From NCBI RefSeq assembly GCF_000003605.2, contig NW_003120934.1:96069-122902 (forward strand): a stretch of 26,834 nt of DNA. The letters run 5' to 3'. Each line of letters starts with the position of its first letter. Position 1 is the stretch's first letter. The DNA comes from Saccoglossus kowalevskii. Taxonomy: Eukaryota > Hemichordata > Enteropneusta > Harrimaniidae. Below are positions 24,201 through 26,446 of this stretch, in pieces. The notes below the pieces were generated by a model. That model ran no database searches. It was not told the DNA's origin and saw only the letters and a program-made list of their open reading frames with translations. The translations under genes were made by a program, and so were the position numbers.

Positions 24201-25894
24201 ACTAAAATTATTATTGCCTTCATACTTGGTGTATATGTACGTTGGGCAGACCTCTCTTAGATTTGTTCATTTCATGTTGATATCTTCAATTCTTTGATTG
24301 AAATATGCATTGCTAACGGCAGAGCTATCTCAGCTGAGAGACTGCTTCTTTTTGTTTTGAGTAGCAGTTTTTATTAGAGTTGACTTGATTCAGGTATAGA
24401 ATGGTATTGTAATAGTGGACATCATTGTTTTCATCTACAGTATTTGCTTGTCTCAAATAAAAGTGCATATAAATGATCAGTATTTTTTGAATAATAGATA
24501 ATTGAAATGTTACTATTTTTAACCACAGACACACTGCTGACATTCAAGTAAGTGCATACACTACAAATATAGCAAATAAGATAAGTATACAAATTTAATG
24601 AACTATATTGTTTATACTTGTCAGATCCATTACCACCTGGAGCTGTGACTATTGACGACTTTGGTGCTAATTTCATTGAAATCAGTTGGGCTGCCCCCAT
24701 TGGTGAATCTATTTATGATCACTTTGAGATCACCTACGTGCCTGATGATCGTACTGATTCGCAACCTGTTCTTCTCCACGCCGTACTGCCACGAATGTTG
24801 CGAATTGATGGCCTTAATCCTTCTACCCAATATACTATTACAGTTGTGACGGTTAGTGGTGCAGCGAAGAGTTTATCCGGTAAAAGTGTTCAACAACTCA
24901 CTGGTATGCATTACAATTTCATTTGAAACGTGTAGTGTAGTGGACATTTTCTCAATTATAGAAGTTTGTCCAGTCTTGTGAAATGATACAATAATTTAGA
25001 AATAATGTTCATTGTATATAGATTCTGAATATTGTCCAAATACATAAAATAATTAAGATATTTTTTCTATTTTTAGCGCCAGGAACAGAGGGTGCTATAA
25101 CAGTTAAAGAGGTAACACATGACACTATTGTGCTATCTTGGGTACGTGTTACTGGAGCCGGAAGCTATACGATTGCCTACGCAGATGAGTTGCATACATC
25201 TTACATTACTGGTTTCGAGTTGGAAAATTTGGTACCTGGTCGACAGTATATGATTAGTATTACATCTAGTACTGGGACTGTAACGTCAATTACTCAGGCT
25301 ACAAGTAAGTTTATATCAACTGGTGTTTTAACATTGATCTGTTGGGCAGGATGCATAAAATCTTCTTCTGACTGTGCATAAATGACTATTTTAGATTGTT
25401 TTTGTATTTTAATAACATCTTTTTGACATCTTTCTATACCTCCAGTTACAGGGAATAATATTGCAACATTTCAGGGAAACCAAAATTGTGTTTGCAGTGA
25501 ACATCCTTAATGCGTATGGAATTAGAAAATGAAATGGAGGATGGTATAGATTTCATTACTGATGAAGCGACTGAAGAAAATCTAATTTTTTTTATTTGCT
25601 TCTCTACAGTTCCGTATACACCAGTGAATGTGCAAGTACAACTGGTAACATCTCGGAGCACCGTTGTCACCTGGGATAAAGTCACCCAAGGAGAGTTTGA
25701 TTCTTATGAAGTCACTTATTATCCAACGAATGGGTTGACTGAGTCCCCTAGTTACATCACGCCAAAAGACAATTCACAAATCCTGCTGGATGGCCTCCTC
25801 CCAGAAACTGAATATACGATCTTTGTTTCATCGGTTACCGGATCCGGCAATTACAGAGTCAGCAGTGATAAAGTCATGGTCATAGCAACGACTG
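15..25894 (+). CDS. Giant fibronectin type III repeat protein, 27 exons, partial at both ends
   Basis: One spliced gene. Exons: 15-299, 1443-1703, 2188-2469, 3212-3476, 4093-4371, 5484-5756, 6484-6765, 7729-7986, 8472-8750, 9218-9472, 10154-10379 (runs into the gap), 11858-12112, 13826-14109, 15139-15396, 16134-16400, 17030-17284, 17629-17916, 18191-18445, 18653-18937, 19452-19694, 19833-20105, 21082-21351, 21483-21767, 23555-23812, 24625-24903, 25077-25304, 25610-25894. Each exon encodes one FN3 domain (core W, L-x-P-x-x-x-Y tyrosine corner) and starts with two bases that complete a codon split 1+2 with the previous exon. No joined codon is a stop. Odd exons are subtype A and even exons subtype B. 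The domains lack cysteine and no RGD was seen. FN3 arrays are typical of extracellular adhesion and matrix proteins and of receptor ectodomains (tenascins, collagen XII/XIV, receptor phosphatases). Without the ends, the exact family cannot be chosen. Exons 4 and 13 carry frameshifts in this assembly. Confidence 0.9.
691..1293 (+). repeat. Dispersed repeat with internal ~150-bp tandem units (hairpin-head family)
   Basis: It begins TTAGCCCTGCTGTTGAC, with a second start-like segment near 771. It then has about 2.5 imperfect copies of a 150-base unit, starting near 857, 1008 and 1163 (CTTCTTG...GATACT...GATGATATCT...ATTTTGATGAATATTT). It ends GCTATCTCAGCCGACAGACTGC. Related copies lie at 23847-23929 and 24096-24350. 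It is non-coding and fills most of intron 1; I see nothing else in 300-690 or 1294-1442. Confidence 0.75.
1443..1703 (+). CDS. Exon 2: FN3 domain, type B
   Basis: Acceptor TTTCTTCAG, donor GTAATT. The length is 261 bases, 87 codons, phase 1-1. It opens E-A-L-N-P-L-Q-V-I-V and has the type B core TDSITILWGE, then a Y-L-I-D-L-T-P-S-D-G segment, L-I-A-G-R-E-Y-T-I and a closing Q-R-T-G. The open frame runs further upstream into the intron (an ATG at 1418), but the splice acceptor and domain boundary show that this ATG is not a start. Confidence 0.9.
1704..2187. other. Intron 2, no recognised element
   Basis: This is intronic sequence. The stretch 1918-2075 is less AT-rich and has two ATGCGCAG motifs (near 1949 and 2048). 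A GAGGGA near its start and a TCCCTC near its end are inverted. That hints at an unrecognised short element, but no second copy is present in the window. Confidence 0.4.
2188..2469 (+). CDS. Exon 3: FN3 domain, type A (divergent)
   Basis: Acceptor AATATCAG, donor GTAAGT. The length is 282 bases, 94 codons, phase 1-1. It starts V-P-H-P-P-R-N-L and has TTVTIAWNAP, where the usual W-x-A-A becomes W-N-A-P. Then come D-T-Y-I-L-T-Y-E-P-A-D-G, LTPSSQYDITLIGVAGTGSD and a V-N-T-S linker. The late G-T-G-S-D turn and the length place it with type A although the first half is unusual. Confidence 0.88.
2493..3106. mobile_element. MITE-like element with TACTGTAAAACATGT inverted ends
   Basis: The 15-base end TACTGTAAAACATGT (2493-2507) is matched in perfect inverted form at 3092-3106. 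Beyond it the ends keep partial similarity, including a G-rich GTG-GCATG stretch and TAGCGAAT motifs. The 614-base interior has no convincing ORF. TA at both tips fits a TA target-site duplication. It starts 23 bases after exon 3 ends. Confidence 0.7.
3212..3476 (+). CDS. Exon 4: FN3 domain, type B, with a +1 frameshift
   Basis: Acceptor TTTGTTTCACAG, donor GTAAGT. The length is 265 bases, so it is not a multiple of three, unlike the intact exons. The correct entry frame reads S-A-A-S-P-A-Q-V-I-I-K-T-V-T-T-T-K-Y and then hits TGA at 3265-3267. Dropping one A of the pair 3259-3260 gives VTTTSIEITWG and joins the open second half, which has G-Y-V-I, P-P-D-G, DLVPGKLYTI and Q-Q-R-T-S. The break is either a sequencing or assembly error or a real lesion. 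The exon is otherwise a normal type B domain with intact splice sites. Confidence 0.85.
3477..4092. other. Intron 4, no recognised element
   Basis: This is AT-rich intronic sequence with a few short CATGTCC/CTCCATG repeats near 3680-3715. I see no conserved ORF, RNA gene or paired repeat. Short open frames here have no domain. Confidence 0.5.
4093..4371 (+). CDS. Exon 5: FN3 domain, type A
   Basis: Acceptor TTTCTTGACAG, donor GTAAGG. The length is 279 bases, 93 codons, phase 1-1. It reads K-P-N-A-P-G-D-I at the start, TPTSISFMWEAALGDFDYYE in the core and LNTDTEYTVSVVTVIGSGDD at strands F-G. It ends N-N-V-T-G. It is one of the cleanest type A copies and closely resembles exon 1, which supports their common origin by duplication. 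Confidence 0.92.
4625..4975. other. GC-rich island in intron 5 with promoter-like motifs
   Basis: Composition changes sharply from the AT-rich flanks, with many CG dinucleotides. On the plus strand TGACGT (4937-4942), CTCCGCCC (4945-4952) and GATATAAG (4958-4965) follow in order; on the minus strand these read as a GGGCGGAG box and TACGTCA. A 139-codon minus-strand frame (4627-5046) covers it but shows no domain I recognise. It could be an internal promoter, a retrocopied gene 5' end, or part of a repeat. Confidence 0.35.
5166..5345 (+). mobile_element. MITE-like element, copy 1 (inverted relative to 8089-8291)
   Basis: The ends are TACTGTAGAATACTTTATTTT and AATAAAGTATTTTACAATA, imperfect inverted repeats. 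The interior shares long stretches with the reverse complement of 8089-8291, for example TGAATGTAAAATATAGG, GGTATATT, TGGATTTTATTTTCACTG and TTCAGCGAAAATAG. It is about 180 bases with no coding capacity. Confidence 0.8.
5484..5756 (+). CDS. Exon 6: FN3 domain, type B
   Basis: Acceptor ATATTTGTAG, donor GTAAGT. The length is 273 bases, 91 codons, phase 1-1. It starts D-A-I-Q-P-D-V-I-L-V and has VTTTSITIEWGETEIPG, then T-F-T-G-L-L-V-G-T-Q-Y-R-I. It ends Q-F-T-R, with the final split codon CGT rather than the usual AGT or GGT. The G-Y-L segment is altered to N-Y-A-A-L-A-T-P. Confidence 0.9.
5911..5929. repeat. (ATC)n microsatellite
   Basis: About six consecutive CAT/ATC triplets in intron 6. 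Ordinary simple repeat. Confidence 0.85.
6193..6420. repeat. Tandem duplication of a ~114-bp unit
   Basis: Two adjacent copies start at 6193 and 6307 with TTTTTTAAGACAAA. Both continue through CTTGTATAGAAATT, TTTAATAAATTTACTGTT, GATATTCAACATA and ATTCTGTGCTACACTG and end before ATGTTTT. Small indels separate them. It is intronic and non-coding. Confidence 0.85.
6484..6765 (+). CDS. Exon 7: FN3 domain, type A
   Basis: Acceptor TACAATTAAAG, donor GTGAGC. The length is 282 bases, 94 codons, phase 1-1. It starts R-P-N-A-P-G-S-I-T-V and has ELPVTWIAAAGDYDFIYELS, then LQPDTSYDVTVIAKVGTGDE and T-A-S-T-G. The pyrimidine tract is weak and interrupted by A bases, but the frame, length and P-N-A-P-G start make this the clear boundary. 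Confidence 0.9.
7299..7509 (+). mobile_element. MITE-like element, TTCACTGGGTTT family, copy 1
   Basis: Imperfect inverted ends, TACTCCAAAATGAC and CCCTTACAGCA, with inner inverted TTCACTGGGTTTAAATTT and AATTAAAACCCAGTGAA. It is very similar along its whole length to 15896-16096 in the same orientation. It lies in intron 7, and the rest of that intron (6766-7298 and 7510-7728) shows nothing else. Confidence 0.8.
7729..7986 (+). CDS. Exon 8: FN3 domain, type B
   Basis: Acceptor GATATTGCAG, donor GTAAGT. The length is 258 bases, 86 codons, phase 1-1. It starts A-V-I-L-P-G-Q-I-I-V and has DAIDIIWGGSNTANGYFLSL, P-P-D-D-E, F-S-G-L-V-P-G-K-L-Y-T-I and a closing Q-I-R-T-G. It is a typical type B copy. 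Confidence 0.92.
8089..8291 (-). mobile_element. MITE-like element, copy 2 of the 5166-5345 family
   Basis: The ends are TACTATAGAATACTTTATTTT and AATAAAGTATATTACAGTA. The reverse complement matches 5166-5345 over most of its length, plus about 25 extra bases near one end. The two copies form an inverted pair around exons 6, 7 and 8. Confidence 0.8.
8472..8750 (+). CDS. Exon 9: FN3 domain, type A
   Basis: Acceptor CATCTCCTTACAG, donor GTAAGT. The length is 279 bases, 93 codons, phase 1-1. It starts V-P-K-P-P-G-M-I-T-V and has TEISFSWLPAEGDFSNYQIS, T-P-D-G-G, ELNPSTMYTLEIVTSVGTG and a V-T-T-S end. It is a typical type A copy, with L-P-A in place of x-A-A. Confidence 0.92.
8751..9217. other. 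Intron 9, no recognised element
   Basis: This is intronic sequence. The stretch 8775-8815 is slightly GC-richer, and minus-strand open frames here (8575-8898) overlap exon 9 and show no domain. I found nothing supported. Confidence 0.5.
9218..9472 (+). CDS. Exon 10: FN3 domain, type B
   Basis: Acceptor TTATCTTTCAG, donor GTAAGT. The length is 255 bases, 85 codons, phase 1-1. It starts T-S-I-P-E-G-K-I-E-V and has VTTTSIRILWGVTSQQNYGY, L-N-P-R-D-G-G-T-Y-P, LIPGREYTIKLTVNGL and Q-A-T-S. It is a typical type B copy. Confidence 0.92.
9473..10153. other. Intron 10, no recognised element
   Basis: AT-rich intronic sequence. A short TTTTAGTGAAAATACAGCA motif near 9788 resembles one end of the TACTGTA repeat families and may be a decayed fragment. 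The small open frames at 9477-9740 and 9842-10099 have no domain. Confidence 0.45.
10154..10379 (+). CDS. Exon 11: FN3 domain, type A, 3' end lost in the assembly gap
   Basis: Acceptor TTTCCTTTCAG. The coding sequence runs 226 bases to the first N at 10380. It starts K-P-N-A-P-V-G-F-S-V and has TPTTITVQWSTPNGEVSAYI, Y-T-D-P-D-G, then LQPATEYTFTIKSKV just before the gap. Only about the last 18-20 residues and the donor should be missing, so the remaining roughly 840 N bases would be intron or hidden exons. Confidence 0.9.
10380..11279. other. Assembly gap, 900 N
   Basis: There are exactly 900 undetermined bases, a round number that suggests an estimated gap size. The gap removes the end of exon 11 and the first part of its downstream intron. 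Exon 11 is type A and the next visible exon is type B, so the alternation predicts that the gap hides either no further exon or an even number (for example a B-A pair). Confidence 0.99.
11280..11857. other. Remainder of intron 11, no recognised element
   Basis: AT-rich sequence after the gap, up to the exon 12 acceptor. I see no second copy of any window repeat, no RNA gene and no conserved ORF. Confidence 0.5.
11858..12112 (+). CDS. Exon 12: FN3 domain, type B
   Basis: Acceptor TTATTTACAG, donor GTAAGG. The length is 255 bases, 85 codons. It starts x-V-I-T-A-G-V-I-V-I and has VTTSSISILWGASNSSTVSG, Y-L-L-S-I-T-P-Y-D-G, DLVAGREYTITLQLAG and V-R-T-S. The first codon is split with the exon end hidden in the gap; by analogy with exons 8 and 16 it is probably GCT or ACT. 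Confidence 0.92.
12520..12651. promoter_or_regulatory. Cluster of heat-shock-element-like motifs in intron 12
   Basis: TTCTAGAATGTTC (12535-12547) and TTCTAGAACATTC (12639-12651) are each three alternating TTC/GAA units at five-base spacing, the form bound by heat-shock factor. GAATATTC (12613-12620) is a two-unit version, and GGAAC starts at 12519. A TATAAATA sequence lies at 12481-12488. The motifs match a known consensus; activity is inferred only. The rest of this 1.7-kb intron shows no coding sequence. Confidence 0.35.
13661..13746. repeat. Inverted repeat and solo TACTGTA-family end
   Basis: AAAAACAATTTTCA (13661-13674) is perfectly inverted at 13707-13720 with a 32-base loop. It is followed by AGTGAAAATAAAATATTTTACAGTATA, whose last bases match the ends of the MITE-like families. 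Probably a truncated or decayed copy. Confidence 0.55.
13798..13820. repeat. 23-base T tract at the exon 13 acceptor
   Basis: An uninterrupted run of T ends five bases before the exon starts and serves as its polypyrimidine tract. Such homopolymers are prone to length variation and sequencing error, which matters because exon 13 is frameshifted. Confidence 0.95.
13826..14109 (+). CDS. Exon 13: FN3 domain, type A, frameshifted
   Basis: The acceptor ACTAG follows a 23-base T tract; donor GTATGT. The length is 284 bases, which is 3n+2. The entry frame reads K-P-E-S-P-G-P-V-V-V and M-T-S-L-V-I-S-W, then goes out of frame and stops at TAA 13933-13935. The downstream part is open in another frame, with ASGEFDVYEIS, LEPSTAYQISVVTRLGTGDD and T-T-S. 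Removing one G from GGGG (13889-13892) and one from GG (13898-13899) would read W-V-A-A-S-G-E-F-D, exactly the type A pattern. This suggests two single-base insertions, though other two-base differences are possible. Confidence 0.82.
14264..14598. mobile_element. MITE-like element with AAGGGGAACCG inverted ends
   Basis: TTTAAAGGGGAACCG at the left and CGGTTCCCCTTAAA at the right are near-perfect inverted repeats, enclosing 335 bases without an ORF. A related copy in the same orientation begins at 25933. The rest of intron 13 (14110-14263 and 14599-15138) is plain AT-rich sequence. Confidence 0.8.
15139..15396 (+). CDS. Exon 14: FN3 domain, type B
   Basis: Acceptor TTGTTTCCATAG, donor GTAAGT. 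The length is 258 bases, 86 codons, phase 1-1. It starts T-T-I-P-P-G-N-I-E-V and has VDSITILWGETDDNSANGYI, T-P-P-D-G-G-S-Y-P, LTAGKEYSITVQIAGLNEG and E-Q-T-S. It closely resembles exon 2 around SITILWGE. Confidence 0.92.
15896..16096 (+). mobile_element. MITE-like element, TTCACTGGGTTT family, copy 2
   Basis: TACTGTAAA and TTTACAGTA form the tips, followed inward by inverted TTCACTGGGTTTAAATTT and AATTAAAACCCAGTGAA. This is the better-preserved relative of 7299-7509. TA at each tip fits a TA target duplication. It ends 37 bases before exon 15. Confidence 0.85.
16134..16400 (+). CDS. Exon 15: FN3 domain, type A (short)
   Basis: Acceptor TTCGTCTTTCAAAG, donor GTAAGT. The length is 267 bases, 89 codons, phase 1-1, open throughout. 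It starts K-P-T-P-P-G-A-I-T-V and has TPTTITFSWEAATGEFDTYR, V-T-T-Y-T-L-V-N-L-I-P-N-T-F-Y-N-L and G-Q-T-G. The late turn is K-S-G-D-Q-D-S-D instead of V-G-x-G-D-D, so it is shorter than most type A copies. Confidence 0.9.
16401..17029. other. Intron 15, no recognised element
   Basis: AT-rich intronic sequence with no paired repeat or conserved ORF seen. Confidence 0.5.
17030..17284 (+). CDS. Exon 16: FN3 domain, type B
   Basis: Acceptor TTGCTCCATGAAG, donor GTAAGT. The length is 255 bases, 85 codons, phase 1-1. It starts A-V-I-P-L-A-E-I-A-V and has STSSISIMWGGTDSSSGASG, Y-L-V-S-I-T-P, NNLDSGTLYDIMVNVLG and Q-Q-R-T-G. The upstream ATG at 17014 is intronic. Confidence 0.9.
17391..17450. repeat. 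10-bp tandem repeat CAGCTAGTGA
   Basis: Four perfect units (17391-17430), then CAACTAGTGA and CAACTAGCTT. Each unit contains CTAG. It is located in intron 16, whose remainder is unremarkable. Confidence 0.95.
17629..17916 (+). CDS. Exon 17: FN3 domain, type A, lacking the core tryptophan
   Basis: Acceptor TTTCTTTTTCAG, donor GTAAGT. The length is 288 bases, 96 codons, phase 1-1, the longest exon. It starts E-P-K-P-P-L-E-V and reads TTVSMEVTMAAIGNFDRYE where relatives have an I-S-W-x-A-A motif, so the strand-B tryptophan is replaced (Val or Thr depending on alignment) and one residue is inserted. The rest is normal: LDPDYEYFIKVKTAAGSGDD and V-S-T-R. Confidence 0.88.
18191..18445 (+). CDS. Exon 18: FN3 domain, type B
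   Basis: Acceptor TTCATCTTTCAG, donor GTAAGT. The length is 255 bases, 85 codons, phase 1-1. It starts L-P-L-D-P-A-R-I-V-V and has VTTTTIDIVWGPSSIGDGYF, DLTPGTQYSVTVQVTGTD and Q-T-T-S. The P-x-D-G segment of type B is replaced by A-A-T-A-N-E-N. Confidence 0.9.
18653..18937 (+). CDS. Exon 19: FN3 domain, type A
   Basis: Acceptor CATTGCTTACAG, donor GTAAGA. The length is 285 bases, 95 codons, phase 1-1. It starts R-P-E-A-P-G-T-I-A-V and has TTSISVVWSPPVGDFNNYEV, LDHSTPYTITVVSKIGSGDD and E-A-S-T-G. It is a typical type A copy. Confidence 0.92.
19178..19222. mobile_element. Truncated TACTGTA-family fragment
   Basis: TTCACTGTGTTTAAAATG followed shortly by GTGAAAATTAC and TTTTTACAGTA resembles the ends of the TTCACTGGGTTT element with the middle deleted. 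It is short, so this is tentative. Confidence 0.4.
19399..19446. repeat. 24-bp tandem duplication at the exon 20 acceptor
   Basis: Two exact copies of a 24-base unit beginning CTTTATATTATC lie back to back and end five bases before exon 20. They make up its branch-point and pyrimidine region. Confidence 0.9.
19452..19694 (+). CDS. Exon 20: FN3 domain, type B (short)
   Basis: Acceptor TATTATCTTAG, donor GTAAGT. The length is 243 bases, 81 codons, phase 1-1. It starts A-A-I-Q-P-G-E-I-I-I and has VTTTTISVLWGAPALPTVGY, DLVPGREYTLTVVPTSD and Q-R-T-S. It is shorter than other type B copies through the D-P-A-D-T-P-I-F loop. A 24-base tandem duplication lies in the acceptor's pyrimidine and branch-point region. 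Confidence 0.92.
19833..20105 (+). CDS. Exon 21: FN3 domain, type A
   Basis: Acceptor TTAATTTTTTAG, donor GTAAAA. The length is 273 bases, 91 codons, phase 1-1, with no stop. It starts K-P-I-A-P-G-D-I-Q-V and has PTKIPISWEAATGDFDGYEI, L-E-P-G-I-L-Y-T-I-Q-V-S-T-R-V-D-G and A-S-T-G. The late turn lacks the usual G-x-G-D-D. Confidence 0.9.
20597..21058. repeat. 21-bp minisatellite, 22 units, in intron 21
   Basis: The unit is GAGCAGGCACCCGTTATCT plus CT. Twenty-two units keep exact 21-base register. Edge units are degenerate while the core is nearly identical apart from a C/T at one site. As the period is a multiple of three, two forward frames and one reverse frame stay open (E-Q-A-P-V-I-S, L-S-R-H-P-L-S, and I-T-G-A-C-S-E). 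These look like long ORFs but have no other coding sign. Entering the array at its own AG sites in phase 1 gives a TGA within one unit, so it is most likely intronic. The rest of the intron (20106-20596) shows nothing else. Confidence 0.92.
21082..21351 (+). CDS. Exon 22: FN3 domain, type B
   Basis: Acceptor CTTCATTTGCAG, donor GTATGT. The length is 270 bases, 90 codons, phase 1-1. It starts A-P-L-E-P-I-E-I-V-V and has NTTSISITWGSSVDPTAENY, LLPGRMYTITIQVTAASGN and Q-S-T-G. The acceptor lies 23 bases downstream of a 22-unit minisatellite. The minisatellite is open in this exon's frame but cannot be joined in phase 1 from the previous exon (see that entry). Confidence 0.9.
21483..21767 (+). CDS. 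Exon 23: FN3 domain, type A
   Basis: Acceptor TTCTCCTTATAG, donor GTATTT, the same weaker donor as exon 1. The length is 285 bases, 95 codons, phase 1-1. It starts V-P-L-P-P-A-N-I-I-F and has TSITIAWDPPSAGDYEKFQI, T-M-Y-Q-I-Q-V-F-T-V-V-G-S-G-S-D and Q-Q-T-S. Its upstream intron is only 131 bases, the shortest in the window. Confidence 0.9.
21768..23554. other. Intron 23, long, no recognised element
   Basis: At 1,787 bases this is the longest complete intron. It has a 20-base A tract at 22209-22228 and several A- or T-rich runs. I see no FN3-coding segment in it, and the A-B alternation on both sides predicts none. A GGTTCAGTTCC near 23179 resembles a tRNA B box, but no partner A box was seen. 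Confidence 0.55.
23555..23812 (+). CDS. Exon 24: FN3 domain, type B (divergent)
   Basis: Acceptor TTTGATTTTCAG, donor GTAAGA. The length is 258 bases, 86 codons, phase 1-1. It reads K-A-T-I-L-R-V-L-T-T-T and IYVKWTAPSISFDTYTLTY, then SLTPGQEYSLVLSVVG and K-T-R-T-S. It lacks the proline-rich start and has W-T-A instead of W-G, but the short end and the R-T-S close match type B and its place in the alternation. Confidence 0.87.
23847..23929 (+). repeat. Short copy of the hairpin-head repeat family
   Basis: AGCTCCG (23849-23855) and CGGAGCT (23868-23874) form a perfect 7-base stem. TTGATTGTCTATCGTCATCTCAGCTGAGAGGCTGCTTGTTA follows in pieces that match the beginning and end of 691-1293, with the tandem middle deleted. 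Confidence 0.65.
24096..24350 (+). repeat. Single-unit copy of the hairpin-head repeat family
   Basis: It begins AGCTCCGTTGTCG and contains one middle unit (TTCTTGAAAACTA, ATACTTGGTGTATATGTAC, GGGCAGACCTCTCTTAGAT). It ends GCTATCTCAGCTGAGAGACTGC. It matches 691-1293 closely but with one unit instead of about 2.5. Confidence 0.8.
24625..24903 (+). CDS. Exon 25: FN3 domain, type A
   Basis: Acceptor TATACTTGTCAG, donor GTATGC. The length is 279 bases, 93 codons, phase 1-1. It starts N-P-L-P-P-G-A-V-T-I and has NFIEISWAAPIGESIYDHFE, LNPSTQYTITVVTVSGAAKS and Q-L-T-G. The ATG at 24618 lies in the intron. Confidence 0.9.
25077..25304 (+). CDS. Exon 26: FN3 domain, type B (shortest)
   Basis: Acceptor TCTATTTTTAG, donor GTAAGT. 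The length is 228 bases, 76 codons, phase 1-1. It reads A-P-G-T-E-G-A-I-T-V and HDTIVLSWVRVTGAGSYTIA, then ENLVPGRQYMISITSSTG and Q-A-T-S. The C-D loop is much shortened and W-V-R replaces W-G, but L-V-P-G-R and Q-A-T-S are type B marks. Confidence 0.88.
25610..25894 (+). CDS. Exon 27: FN3 domain, type A, last exon in the window
   Basis: Acceptor TTGCTTCTCTACAG, donor GTATGT. The length is 285 bases, 95 codons, phase 1-1. It starts I-P-Y-T-P-V-N-V-Q-V and has STVVTWDKVTQGEFDSYEVT, LLPETEYTIFVSSVTGSGN and A-T-T-G. It ends at a donor, so the gene continues beyond the window, and the alternation predicts a type B exon next. Confidence 0.9.
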
Positions 25895-25932
25895 GTATGT
25901 ATTAAACAGTGGTTGTCGTCCTGGTATATGCT

Positions 25933-26239
25933 TTTAAAGGGGAACCGCTCAATCCCATGGATTGCACCAAGTGCTCATGGGTAATTAACTCCGCCTCTGT
26001 CCACTGAGTAAATGAATGCTTTTTATGCTCGCTTGTGATTGACAGACATTTTGCATACATTAGCCGCCATTTTAAACTAGTCATTTTTACTTGTCGCGGC
26101 ATGTTTCGGCTGAAAATAACAACATTTATACATCAAAAGCTTAACTAGATAAGTGTAATCGCCAGCGTACATATTCATGCCCCCGTAGAAATGTATTTGG
26201 AATCACAGCTTGATCTCTAAACATCGTAAATGGCACATA
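25933..26239. mobile_element. Partial copy of the AAGGGGAACCG MITE-like element
   Basis: TTTAAAGGGGAACCGCTCAATC starts it, and similarity to 14264-14598 continues through CATTTTGCATACATTAGCC, ACATTTATACATCAAAAG and AGCTTGATCTCTAAACAT to TGGCACAT. It then stops without the right inverted end. It carries about 80 bases (roughly 25971-26050) that the other copy lacks. Confidence 0.8.
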
Positions 26240-26446
26240 TGTGGTAAAATACAAGACTGGTGTACTTTGTTAGGTTCATTTTGGATATGGCAGAACAGGT
26301 TACTGTACTTATTAGCTAGATGTATGAAGTGACATTTTAGCAAGTTACCATTTTAAATTACATTGTACAAAAGCATTTTGAACCTAGAAATATATACTAG
26401 TTGTTTCACTATTGGCCTTTCAGCTGATTGGGAAAGATTCATTTTT

